64,000 nucleotides of DNA. It comes from Ischnura elegans (lineage: Eukaryota; Arthropoda; Insecta; Odonata; Coenagrionidae). Of the stretch, positions 45,501 through 57,029 are shown piece by piece. Made by a program: the position numbers and the translations under genes. The DNA is taken from the NCBI RefSeq assembly GCF_921293095.1, contig NC_060257.1, positions 53,170,968 to 53,234,967 on the forward strand, given 5' to 3'. The stretch's first letter is position 1, and the number at the start of each line of letters is the position of its first letter. A model generated the notes under the pieces. It ran no database searches, had not been told where the DNA came from, and was given only the letters and a program-made list of their open reading frames with translations.

Positions 45501-48500
45501 CCAAGAGCAAAGCCACTTGGTCTTGGGTCACGGTAATATTTTGCTCATAAAATTCCAGCAGAACTGCATCCACACTATGGAGTTTTCTCTGGGTGAGAGT
45601 TTCCACATTCGAAATCACCTCGAAAGGGGGGTTGCTCAAGAGACTGCAATGATATGGCAGTCCTGAGACGCAGAGGAGGAGGACTGGAAAGTACAGAACA
45701 AAAGTCCTTCACCCACTCTAATCCCCGTGTAAAACATAGATATTTCACTACCAGGGGCACCTGAAGTGTATAAAGGAGGTTAATGATGCGCCAGTACTAA
45801 AAAGTTACAAACCAATACAGCCACACACTAAACTCTGATCCCTCGATAACCGATCGCCGTAATTCTGAGATAAATCAATCCACAAATCCACGGAATACGG
45901 ATGCTCAGAACTCAGGCCCGAGGTGCGAAGGACCAAAGCCTGCACAATGTGCAGTGCACATGAACTACCGACTCTTTTTCCTCCCTTTTCCTCACCGAAA
46001 TCACAAGGCCAGCATTTAAAACTTCTTCTCCCTCACGCATGGGCCTCACGAACCCTGAGGTTGCTTTCATGGTGTCCACAACCGATACCATCTTCAACAA
46101 ATTACCGTCTTCTCACGTTTTTCACGTTGAAATACATGCAGTAAATACGGCTAAGGATGGAGAGTGTCTGAGTTAGAGTGCTTCCAGGCGCGGCCGCTAG
46201 GGGCGCTGCGGTAATCATTGCATCGCCAATAGTGAATCTTACTAAGTGTACTGTTTTAAGTGTCCATTATGGAAATTTATCACTGAGTGAAGCCTGAAGT
46301 TATGATTAACATTTTAATGTTCTTCACAATTCTTCTCTTTCAGTGGGCTGATGCCAGACAGCCTGCTTTTCATGTTGTTCTGATATTGACTTCATTTGTG
46401 ATGTCGTGGGGAGAAGCATGGTTCTTGGACTTCAGAGTGTTACCTCAAGAGTCTCACGCAAGACGTTTTCTGTATGGTGAGAATTTTCCTTTTTTCTGTC
46501 ATTTTTAGGTTTAGAAGCAATTTGATGGTGTAAAAGTATTGCTGATGAAAAATCTTTTGCCTTGAGCAAGAATTGAACCTAGATCCCCTCGTTAATGTGT
46601 AGGCATCAGGGTACAATGTGGTTTATGATGCCATAAATAAAACTTTCACAAGATGGTATGCTTATGCTAATTATGTCGCAGTCCTGAGGCAATGCATTGT
46701 AATCCAGCACCGTAGAAAAAAAACAATATGAAGCTAATTTTTATGAATCCATATGTGGCTTCAGAAAAATTATTCACGTTGTGTTAGTTGATAGTGATTA
46801 GCAGTTGTTACACTGTGTGGAAAACAAATGCTCTACAGTAGAAGGTTGATAATCTGGAATGTTTGGGACCTGATGCATTCCAGATTAACAATATTTCTGA
46901 TGTTTAGATCAGCTACCTGGATGTAGACAGCACTGCCACATGGAAAATATTTTTTTTTCAGGACATGCGTCAGCAGAAATGACAATGTTGTTAAGTAAAA
47001 CATCGAGTGATGAGAAAAACTCAATCAAATTAATACTATCGATGATTAAAGAAGTGATTAAAAAAGAAAACATTTGAAAAAGTTCATCGTCGGTGAATTG
47101 CAATAGGTAGATAAGTTGAGAAATTAATCCTGATGAAGCCACCTGTATGTAGAAGGAAAATTATGCAACATTTTTACAATCAGCTCAGAATATCAATATT
47201 TTGCCCGCTCCATATTTTTTTCCAGCATGCACCTTTTGTGAATTCCATGTCATTTTCATGTCTTCTAGCATAAGCGTATCTATAATTATCAGATCCTCTG
47301 GTCGTATATAATTCCTCTTTGAATACCTTATCCCACCCGCCTAACAACCAACTCTGGAGCGTAATGCAGGATGGCCTTTCACTTCTGTCATGGAACTGCA
47401 TATCTCATTCCCAGGTTTTATTAAGGGTTGGAATATATTTGAGAACGTTTACATATTTGTGAAAAGAGATTGGCATATCTGATATAGCTTTAAACTACTG
47501 CAAGGGTCCCGCACTTGAAGCAATTGGTTATTTCAACTGTGGATTTTGAAAAGAAACTTCTGATTGGTAAAGAGTGCTTTCACTTGGTAAAACGGCATAT
47601 GAAGAAACGTGTTTTAAAAAAAAATGTTGATTCTCACTACTGCAAAATAAGTGCATGTAAAGGAAAGACGTCGGTGGAATACCTCTTTTTCATGGTTAGG
47701 CTCAATAAATGAAAAAGTAGGCAATCATATTTCAAGGAGGAAACTAAATTATTATCATTTATGTGCCACTCATTTTTCATGAACTGTAGATCTCCTTGAA
47801 TAGATTTAAAGTAATTTTGGGCATGGTGCATGCACAATCTAAACTTCAACCCATTTCCATTCCTCTCGTAATTAAGTCTGAAAAGTTTGAGAATTAGATA
47901 TAGTATGTACAGTAGACTCTTGTTATTACGAAGAACGTTACAATGAAGTTCTTGTTATTATGAAGCAAATCGTCGGTCCCGACGAAACGGCCTATCCAGT
48001 CTATGGTAAAAGAAACCTTATTACAAAATTACAAACCTCAGTCCCGGTCCCGCCGGCTACAAAAAGAACTTTATTACGAAGTTCCATGAATAAGGAAGGA
48101 TATTTTGGTGAATATGCTCTATGCTACATTATAGCCATTGCGCTACATTTAAGTTCTCTTGGTGCACTGTGCGCAAGAGCATCAATTATGGTTCTTTCTT
48201 CAGTAAGAGATACTGCAGTATGCATGCAACATCATATGATAAGCTTCATGTCTGTGGAATTATGATGACCCATTCATTACCGCTCGTAAATAGGACGTAA
48301 AGTAAGTCATCTTCTTATGAATATGCTAGATACGAGTTTCCAGAGGTACGAAAATTGGAAAATTTCAAGCGTGCCCGAATTTCAAATGTGACGCCTTTTG
48401 AGTTGGCCGATGCGACGTGGTGTTGGGTATAGGAACTCGCACTTTGGGCATAATCTGAACAAAGTTTCACTTAATCTAAGATTAAGTCAGGAACTGTTCA

Positions 48501-51500
48501 GCATTTTGCCCGTTTTTCCTTCCCACGGACAGCAAATTTTTTCGTCTCCGGCTGCGTCGCATTCCCAGCTAGATCAGTCCATCACAAAAGTGAGTTCACA
48601 CACAGTTGTAATGCAGTGCTGCATTCTGCAGGATATCCACACTTCTGGATATGTGCCTTGCATAGCTTTATGGACTAAAGATTCCTAAAAGAAATGTTCA
48701 TACGAACTTTGTTATTACAAACCTCCAGTTTTTCAGTCCCGTGAACTTCTTAATAATTAGGGTCTACTGTATGTTGATGCCGACAATTCTCTTGTTCGAA
48801 ATCACCACATCTAGATATCCCAAATCACTTTATGAAATATTTTGCAGAAGATAACTGCAATTAGTTGAACAGCTCTCAAGGTATTAGCGTGAAGACGTCC
48901 AGGGTCTTATACAGTAATTAAACCACAAGTATAGCCATATTTTCGGCACCGCAAAAATAGAAATTTTGAAGAACTTTGGAAAACCTTCACTTATTTATAT
49001 TTCTAGATTATCGACCCATATTTCGGCTTATATATTAGCCCATATTTTGGCTTGCCACATTCATTGTCCTAGGTATACACTAAATTCATTTACAGGAGGA
49101 AATATGTGGTGGGACGTAAACCTTATTGTAAAAATTGAATCCTGAACAATAATCTCCCGATCTTGAACACTGGGATTTTTACTGTTCTGACTTATTTTAC
49201 ATGTTCAAAGGATATGTCAGGTCTGGTATTATTTGTTAAGTACAGTAATCCACCAATAGTTTATTCAAACCTGAAAATGAAAACAGTGCAATCCAAGCAG
49301 TCTGACAAGGGAGAACTTAAACACTAGCAACAATGTGAGTTGCCTTTGATCAACACCAAAAATATGCATTATGAAATGCATGGAATGATGAATTGCCAAA
49401 ATGGCAGTGTAACTACAAAATGTGAATGTAGCAAATGGTCTGTGCAGGAAGTATAGATCATAGTTGCATTTTCTTCTATATTTTTCCTTGTACATATTTC
49501 AATTGTACATTCTTGGTAAAAATTAATGGTCTTAAAATTGCTCTATAGAAAAAGGTTATAATGATAAGGTATGAGAATGTTGCTCGTGTATTTGTCTGTT
49601 ATAAGTGATTATGTTTTTACTTTTATAGTGTCCAATCCTGGTGGTACAAACATGCCTTCGGAACGAGATCCCCTCATAGGTAACCATCATAATTATTACT
49701 CAGATGGACGGATGGATGTGACGTCTGGTAACTTTTACTCACCTATGGATTCTCCTGAAGGTAATTTTTCCCCTTTCAATGCAGAATGGAATACATTTCA
49801 AACTACATATATAAGCTATTTGAAGCTATGTAGTACTTGAGATTTTTGCTCCTGGTGAACTCGTTCTGACCAGAAATTCGCTGAAAAATGTCCAAAGGAA
49901 ACTGAGTGTCATCATTAGATTATTAGTTATCATAATGAAGGAATAAAGCCATTTATTCACAAAAATGTTTAACGAAGGATTTAGTTTGCTATTAAGACAA
50001 TGCATGTTTTACAACTTTCATACCATGAATTGCCAAAGTTTTGATTTTTTTCTTTAAATAAAATCATTTGTAACTGGAAAAATGACCTGAATGTTTGAGC
50101 CAATCTTGATTGAGGTAAGAATTAAAATTTGTTTAAGATTTTTACCGCCAAAGAACTAAATGAGGTGAAACTCCCATTAATGTGGGATATCCAATGTTTG
50201 ATTGTATTGGATAAGTATGAAACTAGAAGGGTAACTATTTCCAGGATCTACTTGCAGTTCTTAATTTATAATGTTAGGGAGGTATTCCCACCTGTGATAG
50301 GAATTTTATGCTCTAATAATATCTTAATCAAAAAGGCTGAATAAGGGAAAGCATACCGTATATGTCTGAATATAGGTAGTCCCCCCTTTTTTTCCAAAAA
50401 TGCCTGCGGTAAAAGTAAAGGGGAGGACTATATTTAAACAGATTTTTTAAAACTTTTCTCGAAACTGAAGCCTCAAAATTAGGGGGGAGGGACTATATTC
50501 AGAGAAATATGTTAATTTTTAGCTAGAATACAGTGGAACTTGGTTAGTACGTTCCTCCTTAGTACGTTTTCCTCTTTAGTACGGCGATTTCCCTCGGTCC
50601 CGGTACCATCCGAACAAAATACAGGTAAAAGAATTTGGTTAGTACGTTTGAAAAAATTGCGCTTTCCTGGTTAGTACGCTCAATTGCTTGCCGTGACGCA
50701 ACCCGCAATTCGTTCTCTAGTGTCTTCTTAAGGGTTGCAAGCGTCTGAATTCATGATTTAATTTATTATTATTAGCCATTAACATTCTTCCATTCATTCC
50801 ACATCTCTTTCTTCTACCGTAATTTATCCAAATGCATTTCTGAATTCTTGTGACGTGCTGAATAATAAAATGCGGCCATTTTTCGGGAATGTCTGACTAT
50901 GAAAAACTACAGCCAATAAGAAGCCCCAATTTTCCCCACCCCGAGCTCCTCACCTTCTGTTGCCTTTGGAGCGCTTGGGAGTGCCCACTGCTGCGCACCA
51001 AGTTTGTGAGTGGGCAATTGTTGCTATTGCACGAGTTATCATGATGATGAAATGAGTCTTAACGGTATTAGACAATTCCCACATTATCTAAAGCAGTGCT
51101 GCTCCATAAACTCGACATCGTGCGTATTTACTTGACTACTGTTGCGGGAGCAGACGATCCTCTGGATCTCCACGCGAAGCTTAGCTTAAAAATACTTGAT
51201 CTCGGAACGAAAGCAGACGACTTTGGACAAATTTTGAAAGTAAATTTCAACTGTTTAATATAAAATTTTCTTGTAATTACGTCGTAATCTAATAATCTTG
51301 CGTGTCATCAGTCGATATATCGATCGATTTTACAATCGAAATGGTATAATTCCAGAAGCGAATGTCTACGGCTGTTGCCGTAATTTGAAAGTCAATATAA
51401 TTTTGCCCAATTTTTATGATGTTTAAAAAACCAGTTGACTTACTCCGGGTTGTTGTTATATTCTCCGAGTACGCTGTGAGAAAGAAAAATGACTTGTCTT

Positions 51501-53028
51501 CGCTTGCCTGAGCTTCACTCGTCCTCGTTCTGTAAATATATATAGGATAAATCACGGGAGATAGACGCCGTAATCATGGAATCTCCGGGATGTCCATGAA
51601 AAATTGCGATTTTTATTCACATGGTATTGTTTTTCATGGTAGCGCTCATTTTCTTGATTTTAAATGTGAAAAGAGTTCAGGAAGGCGATCCTATGAGAAC
51701 TACCGATAGTAATTGTAATTATGACGACTTTTTCACTGATTGCAATAACCCCGACTGCTATTATTAACTTTCCTCGTTAGTACATTTTCCTGGTTAGTAC
51801 GTTCATTTTTCGTGGTCCCTTCAGAAACGTACTAACCAAGTTCTACTGTATTGCCATAGTTTTTCCATCTTTTGGTCACAAAAAAATTGAAAGAAGTGCG
51901 TGCAGACAACTAACTAACAAACTTTAAATTTCCCTCCCACTCGTACAATAGAAAATACTGAAACTCGATTTCCAAACTGCAGCAAAAGTGGCGCCGCTCC
52001 ATTTGTTGCAATACTTTTGAATCCGATTGTACATATTTAGCCTTAAATAACGTTAAAGTAGTACATTAGTTGCAATAATCCTCGAAGCCAGTAAGAGCAT
52101 AAAGGTGACTTGCCTTGTTACAGTGGTGAGAACGGGGACATTGCTGGTTTGAGCCAATTCCATGGGCATACGGTATTCCTCTGATGTTCAGCCTGGGTAA
52201 TGAGGAAATAATAATAGCTTGAGTTTACAGGAAAAAGATTTTTTGTGAAAAAATGTAAGGTTACCTTGCCGTGTCTCTCTTTCTTACTCATGAAATTTTA
52301 TTGCACGTGTCCGCAATCAAGGTGCCCTGATCTTGAGTATGTCTGATGTTGTGGTTTGCTTGCTTGAAGTAGTGCCATTGAGATGAGTATGTTTTTAATT
52401 TTAAGGAAATAAAATGAAAAAAACTTTGCATATTATCATGAAGGATCTTCATGAAACTATGCTAATTTTATTTGTTTCATTACCACCAAAAACAGCTTTG
52501 TATTAGACTTTTACGTTGGGTTGTTTGTAGCAAGCTAACAATTTAATGCATGAAAATCTATGCTCTAGATAGGGGTGGCCTACCCTCGCAGGACTTGAAC
52601 TATGACCTTTGGTACTGTAGGCGAGGACTTTACCTCACTGCCACTGTGGCTGGTAAATGGTGACACAAGAATGTCACTGACTGTGATGATCACTTAATGT
52701 CGAGATATTAGTATGCGTATGCAAGCACATCAGGATAAATTTCATGAAATAATTACCCATTTGTATCTATGAAAGTAGTCACCAACGAATAAATCTGTGG
52801 GACAGGGTGATACCTGAGATGTATATAGTATTCTTAGGCTTGGTTGAGCATGTTATGAGTGGGTTTTACTGTAACATGAATTTCAGCGATCAACATTTTG
52901 TTAAATTTATTATGTACATAGGTTAGTGTTGGGGTTACTATCCATGTATTTTTTGCCTTGCAGTGTCGGACGATGAAAGAGGTGATGGCTATCTGAAGGT
53001 CGACTATCACCGAAAGCTCACCCCAAAG
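38699..53028 (+). CDS. STARD3/MLN64-like MENTAL-domain protein, 5' eight coding exons (3' end beyond window)
   Basis: Eight exons join in frame: 38699-38828, 38924-39081, 39171-39251, 39339-39416, 39544-39597, 46344-46476, 49629-49760 and 52964-53028 (831 bp, 277 codons). All junctions are GT/AG. The protein has a short Ser-rich N-terminus, then [52 protein letters not shown] and [16 protein letters not shown]: the four-helix MENTAL domain shared by STARD3 and STARD3NL. That domain anchors the protein in late endosomes and binds cholesterol. The linker [15 protein letters not shown] resembles the phospho-FFAT motif of STARD3 (FYSPPES), which binds VAP proteins of the ER. I found no START domain up to 64000, so it may lie beyond the window. 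STARD3NL, which lacks START, is an alternative identity. The start Met is the first in frame after a splice acceptor-like site. Introns are 90-6,746 bp and full of transposons. Confidence 0.9.
39724..39960. mobile_element. 237 bp AGGCCTG MITE, copy 2, in STARD3-like intron
   Basis: AGGCCTGTTTACACAATG and GTACCGTGTAAACAGGCCT ends, and the interior block AAATTAGGACAGGTTCTATTT inverted relative to the copy at 2071. No clean duplication (TAT/TAG). Confidence 0.8.
40090..40615. repeat. Dispersed repeat matching 16760-18030
   Basis: It matches the region right of the gypsy element over most of its length, without the MITE that interrupts that copy. The shared start TTTGCGGGTGAGCTTT also occurs at 8310. 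No hammerhead-like core was seen in this copy. Confidence 0.7.
40616..41316. other. Intronic sequence, no feature recognised
   Basis: Short open frames at 40650-41237 have no recognisable domain and lie within the large STARD3-like intron. Confidence 0.4.
41317..41978. mobile_element. TA-target MITE family, copy 4 (662 bp, inverted)
   Basis: Opposite orientation to copies 1-3. GGGTAGTTTGCTTC at the left and AGGAAACCACCC at the right, with TA on both sides (41315-41316 and 41979-41980). Confidence 0.87.
41981..43284. other. Intronic sequence, no feature recognised
   Basis: No coding frame, RNA or repeat terminus that I can support. Confidence 0.4.
43391..44270 (+). pseudogene. THAP-DDE transposase, broken
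   Basis: The Met at 43391 opens [12 protein letters not shown], then [17 protein letters not shown] and [14 protein letters not shown], the N-terminal two-thirds of a THAP zinc finger. The second zinc-ligand pair (CxxH) is replaced by a stop at 43586. After a gap that removes the usual helix-turn-helix region, the DDE_4-type core follows: [39 protein letters not shown] and MLDKGYII (catalytic Asp residues in DC, SDK and LDKG). Near 44140, [20 protein letters not shown] matches the conserved HVERAIQRxK block with its Arg codon turned into TGA. Clearly inactive. Confidence 0.8.
44935..45760 (-). pseudogene. YqaJ-type exonuclease of the transposon, broken
   Basis: On the minus strand, a frame from 45639 gives [18 protein letters not shown], then [19 protein letters not shown], a single in-frame TAG at about 45394, and continues in the same frame with [36 protein letters not shown] and VEIKTIKDG to 44935. 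Motif order (QRTxxWF, RGxxxE, ASxDG, EIK) is that of the YqaJ viral-recombinase nuclease family, whose acidic residues bind metal. A frame break occurs near the G-run at 45620; upstream sequence to 45760 is in another frame. Confidence 0.8.
46344..46476 (+). CDS. STARD3-like exon 6 (MENTAL helix 4)
   Basis: The exon lies between TTCTTCTCTTTCAG and GTGAGAAT and encodes [30 protein letters not shown] and [14 protein letters not shown], the last membrane helix and the conserved exit of the MENTAL domain. The 6.7 kb intron before it contains the THAP/YqaJ transposon. Confidence 0.9.
46480..47907. other. Intronic sequence with repeat fragments
   Basis: It holds a possible tRNA-derived SINE trace on the minus strand (46555-46600; the complement reads GGTTCAATTCTTGCTC, B-box-like) and a pogo-like terminus at 46833-46895 (CTACAGTAGAAGGTTGATAA). 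Nothing coding. Confidence 0.4.
47910..48769. mobile_element. 860 bp pogo/Tigger-like MITE
   Basis: CAGTAGACTCTTGTTATTACG and TAATTAGGGTCTACTG ends, with TA on both sides (47908-47909 and 48770-48771). The start resembles Tigger-type termini. No transposase. Confidence 0.85.
48772..49628. other. Intronic sequence, no feature recognised
   Basis: Upstream of STARD3-like exon 7. No supportable feature. Confidence 0.4.
49629..49760 (+). CDS. STARD3-like exon 7 (cytosolic linker)
   Basis: It starts after TTTTTACTTTTATAG and ends at GAAG/GTAATT. It encodes a hydrophilic linker ending in [11 protein letters not shown], with phase 1 at both sides. Confidence 0.85.
49761..50528. other. Intronic sequence with a fragmentary MITE
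   Basis: 50370-50510 contains two mirror-like blocks (TAGTCCCCCCTTTTTTTCC and GGGGGGAGGGACTATATT), probably an eroded MITE. The rest is unremarkable. Confidence 0.4.
50531..51848. mobile_element. 1.3 kb pogo-like element, non-autonomous
   Basis: Ends CAGTGGAACTTGGTTAGTACG and CGTACTAACCAAGTTCTACTG are inverted, with TA on both sides (50529-50530 and 51849-51850). TTAGTACG is repeated several times just inside each end, as for transposase-binding sites. No transposase frame found. Confidence 0.9.
51851..52963. other. Intronic sequence before exon 8
   Basis: Apart from the SINE-like trace at 52570-52660 I see no feature. Confidence 0.4.
52570..52660 (-). repeat. tRNA-derived SINE head (trace)
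   Basis: On the minus strand, GTGGCAGTGAGG (A-box-like) is followed about 45 bases on by AGTTCAAGTCCTG (B-box-like), the arrangement of an internal RNA polymerase III promoter. No cloverleaf can be closed, so it is more likely a SINE than a tRNA gene. Confidence 0.4.
52964..53028 (+). CDS. STARD3-like exon 8 (acidic linker)
   Basis: It starts after TTTTTGCCTTGCAG and ends CCAAAG/GTACAG. It encodes [19 protein letters not shown] and continues past the window's last recognised donor, so more exons must follow. Confidence 0.83.
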
Positions 53029-53250
53029 GTACAGTAACTTTTTATTTCAAGATTTCTTTCTTTTTTTATCCCAGGACCTCTTTTACAATACATAGTAATT
53101 TTGATATTAGAGCGAATTTCCGAAAATTAAATCTAGTGACTAGCTGCCCAATGCTGCCTACTGTGCAGTCAGGTCTGGCTCATTGGGCAGAGCCAGTGTT
53201 GCAAGACTACAACCAAATAGCATTGAGAATAGGTCTGTAGAACAGGGCAG

Positions 53251-53540
53251 CAGGGGCGCAGCTAGGAATTAAGGCTAGGGGGGGTTTTAGGCGCAACTAA
53301 TACTTACGGGTGTGAGTGTATTGAATACCTACCAGGGTAAGCAGGAGTTGTGGGGGTCCCCCAGAAAAATTTGAAGAATAATGGTTCAAAATGGCGAGTT
53401 TTACGGCTATCTGAGGGATATTTGATAAATCCTAACATACATAATTATATAAGTAATACTGATCCAAATAAGTAAAATGGATTAAACTTAAAAATTTCTC
53501 TGAGCTCTGGGGGGGTTTATCCCCCATAACTGCGCCACTG
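53251..53540. mobile_element. 290 bp hAT-type MITE, short relative of 16802-17432
   Basis: CAGGGGCGCAGCTAGG and TGCGCCACTG ends and 8 bp CAGGGCAG on both sides (53243-53250 and 53541-53548). Both ends match the 631 bp element (GGAATTAAGGCTAGGGGGG; CTCTGAGCTCTGGGGGG), and the middle is deleted. Confidence 0.93.
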
Positions 53541-53548
53541 CAGGGCAG

Positions 53549-55513
53549 TACCATCCATGTCTTTGGAGGGCAGTATTTTACATGCCTTTGTCTAATAGCT
53601 CTTTAATATGCCATGTGTTGTTACCCACATCTGTCCCATGATCATTGTTTTTCCTAGTTTGTGGCCATGATTGCATAACAAGTAAACTACTTTTTGCAAG
53701 CAGCTAGATCTCACGGAGATCTGCGGAATTAGCTATTATTTCTTTAGAAAAAATTGTTTATACCTCAATATTTATGCAAAAAAATCAAAGCAAGTGATTT
53801 ATTTCTTACAAAAAACTTCTTACTTTATGTCCACTTCTACACCAATAAAACATTCATGTCGATGTATTTTCGTCCTGCATCCACAGACGAGGGTTTATGT
53901 TAATCATTTAAGATATTATGGATGATTTTGGCGACTTTATCAAAAAACCAGGGCACACTTCTACAACAGCATGTTTGAATTTGGCGGTTTTCCAATAATA
54001 TCACTAACACCATCTAAGTTCGATTAACATCATCGATTAACACCATCTAAGTTCCCTGGATAGCTTTTTTTTTGCATTTTCCATCAAATTTCCAGTAACC
54101 AAAAGTGTTCATAACCCTGGTGAAAATTCAGACACTTCTTAACTTTTCTTCCTCTGTGCTCCATCCATTTTCCATTCACAGCCTTAAGCAAGCCCTGAAT
54201 TTTGCTAACAATAGGTGATGTCATAAGAGATATTTTTGACGTCGTATTACATAGATACTTTCATTTCTTCGTTTGCATTTACGGCGTCTGTTGCGTTTAT
54301 TTAATTTTTAGTTAATGTGCAGCAGGTGATTGTTACGTGATCAATATCTCTGCCAGAAATGGCTTATCAACAGACCGTGAATTTGACAACATTTAGACTG
54401 TGAAAATCTGGAAAAACCTTGAATTTTATAATTCCGTCGGGGTGGGAACTCTGAAAGATCTTCAAAAGATTGAGGTGCCTAGACATGTAGTAGTAGCGCA
54501 TGAAGGTATTACCCTCCCGTGTTGGCAGGATTGACAGTGTAGATGTGGCCTAAGCGCTTTGTTCTTCTTTCTGACCTCCCACCTTCCTTTTCACCTCACA
54601 TAATCTTTGGGTATCTCATGGTAAAGGTACTGACGTGCAGCAACACTTTGAATGCACAACATTAAAAACGCCATGAGCCTAGATGCTTTTTCTATGTTAG
54701 CATTGGCTTCTCTGCTTGCCTGGAAAACACCATTTGTTCTTTGGGTAAATGCACAGGGAGGTACTTGAAGGAATGAGATTAGTTGAAAAGACGGCATTCA
54801 TGCAACCGCCACATAGCTTCCCGTGGAGTAACAAATGGCAGTTCATGAAAATATCCAGTTCGTCAACCTTGACCTGTTCTTGAGCCTCTGCATCCGTTCA
54901 TTAATATTCTTGAATACTTTACACATGATGTTTCTTTTAGAGAACATTAAACTTTTTTTGAAGTTTACAATAAAAAAAGTGGAGTCTGTGTACTTTGAAC
55001 GAGTAGTCGATAGGGAAAAAGTGAACCTTTTAAGTCAAATTAATGGGTAATTAGTAAAATTTGAGATTAAGATGATATTTTTCGTCGGAATTCGGTGATT
55101 CAAGGTTTAAAATGATACCTCATTTATTACTGTAGGTGCAGTATTAACGGAGTATATTCGGAATGACAAAAAAAGACCTTTTTGTAATAAAATAAATAAT
55201 GATAGATGGATGTAGGTAAATCATGTTCTTTACTTTTCCCATGCTTATAAAGAGGTGACATGAGATCTTTGGCAAGTTCCTAAATTGAAGTAATGTGAGA
55301 AGATTGAGCAAATAGAAAGCAATCTTGGGACCCAGTCATGTTATCGCAAAAACCACGATAAGTATATTTGTGTTATGCGAGGGAAACCTGTATGTACTCC
55401 ATTCTGAAGCTGAATTCTGAAAGGTATCTTGTCTCCAATTTGAGCAGCTATGTTAATGATCTCCGGTTCCACGTTATTTTCTAAGGGGGTAAAATCTTTT
55501 TGACAGCTAATGG
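53549..55513. other. No gene recognised
   Basis: AT-rich, presumably intron or downstream of the last STARD3-like exon seen. No START-domain exon was found; the short frames at 54591-55050 show no known domain. Confidence 0.4.
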
Positions 55514-55769
55514 CAGTGGTGTAGCCAGGAATTTCGTTTTGGGGGGGTCAAAAACCAGCGTGGGGGAAATTTGTTGAAAAACAGGCTACTAGGTAAGTAG
55601 AAGGTTTTAAACTAATTTTAACACTTTTCCATTTAGAAAAAAACGTCATTTTTTAAAGATATCTTTTTAAATTAATTATTTTTCAATATTTTGTTGTCCT
55701 GATGAAGCAAAGTAATTTTGCTTCCATGTTTTTTGAGGGACTGGACTGCCCCCACTCGTTACGCCTCTA
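55514..55769. mobile_element. MITE with CAGTGGTGTAGCC end
   Basis: CAGTGGTGTAGCCAGGAATTT at the left and CCCACTCGTTACGCCTCT at the right are imperfect inverted repeats. CTAATGG lies on both sides (GCTAATGG and ACTAATGG). It resembles 34164-34410. Confidence 0.7.
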
Positions 55770-57029
55770 CTAATGGTGCAAAATGGATTAGCAGGAAAAT
55801 GGTTATTTAATATTGTTTTTCATGGAGTCTTGCAGATAATGAATGAGTCTCTCACTCAGTGATTCAAGTAGAAGGCAGTGTAGGACAGGTGAGGCTAGTG
55901 CTCTCCTTGTGGACTAGACCACAGGCTTAGATAATTTAAAAATAATTTGATTTCAATGGCTGCATGAGTTGGCTATTTAAATGAAATCCAAATAAATTTT
56001 CATCCTTGAAATCAAGTTACTGTGGTTCATGTTAAAGTTGGATAACCTCATAGCTCCCTTCCAGAATTTCCATGGGGGCATGAAGGGTTATTGACTCTGC
56101 AGGAAATGGATATTTATTTTTGACTACCAAATTTTTCCTCTGGTCCATGTGTCATTTAGAGCTTGTGACAAATGACCGTCTTCTTCTTGCCATCTTATCT
56201 TTTTTATGCTGTCCTGCCCTTAAATGTGTGAATATATTCAAGATGCCGAGATGCACAATTTCTTCACTGAGTCACTGAGTATGCGAATACCATTGTTTAC
56301 AGTTCGGTGGTCTCCCAATATTTCATACTATCACAATCGACAATAAAAGATCCCATTCAAGCATGGTTTTTCGGTTTATGCAGATCATTACTCCAGCCTC
56401 TAAATCATACTCAAACAATAATAAGAATAATTTATTGACACATTACAATGCATATCATTGTTTGTAGCTACAAGTACATAAATTGGTGTTTTGTCATGGA
56501 GTAAAACATAAGTATGAATTGAAAAAATCTCACATTAAAAAGATACGTTAGAAACATATGTACATTACATGAATTACATAAATGAACACGCCTCATTAAG
56601 AAACTCGGTCACATTATAATGACTTTTTTCTATTAACATAGACACTATATCAATCAATGTGACCTTTGTCCTTACCCAGTTATTTGCATTAAGTTTTCCT
56701 ATCATGCAGTTGTGGATTTTTACTCTCATATGGTTTCAACAGCTTTCAATATGTGAATTGGTATATTGTTTAGATGCTCTCTCCTTGCGTCATGATCATG
56801 TTCGATTTTATTGAGTATGGATAAGTTTTGATGCTCTATAACATATTTCACAAGTATAAAATGATGGCAATTTCAAATTTTTTCTTTTTTTTTTAAATAT
56901 GGTCCTGCATGGTTCTCTCAAGTTTCTTTTAGTAATTACGCAGTTGCATCTCTTTTGTAATTTAAATATTTTTTGCCATCCACTTGCTATCCCCGAAGTG
57001 TTATCTGTATATAATACGTTTGTTGTGTG
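55770..57029. other. No gene recognised
   Basis: A LINE-3'-end-like stretch (AATAATAAGAATAATTTATTG near 56418) is the only suggestive feature. Confidence 0.4.

Larger units (their letters stand above)
43287..46229. mobile_element. 2.9 kb THAP/YqaJ DNA transposon, ISL2EU-like, decayed
   Basis: A terminal inverted repeat of about 65 bp is clear: the left starts TTGGCGATGCAAAGATT and the right ends CATTGCATCGCCAA, both with GCGGCCGCGCCTGGAAGCAC inside. TA flanks each end (43285-43286 and 46230-46231). On the plus strand it carries a THAP-DDE transposase and on the minus strand a YqaJ-type exonuclease. That gene pair with a 2 bp target duplication is the hallmark of the ISL2EU (IS4EU) group. Both genes have stops or frame breaks. 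It sits in the sixth intron region of the STARD3-like gene. Confidence 0.85.

Noticed and set aside
46287..46508. A separate small gene with start at 46287
   Set aside because: The open frame is exon 6 of the STARD3-like gene read through its splice sites.
52570..52660. tRNA gene on the minus strand
   Set aside because: A- and B-box-like sequences are present but no acceptor stem or anticodon arm can be paired.
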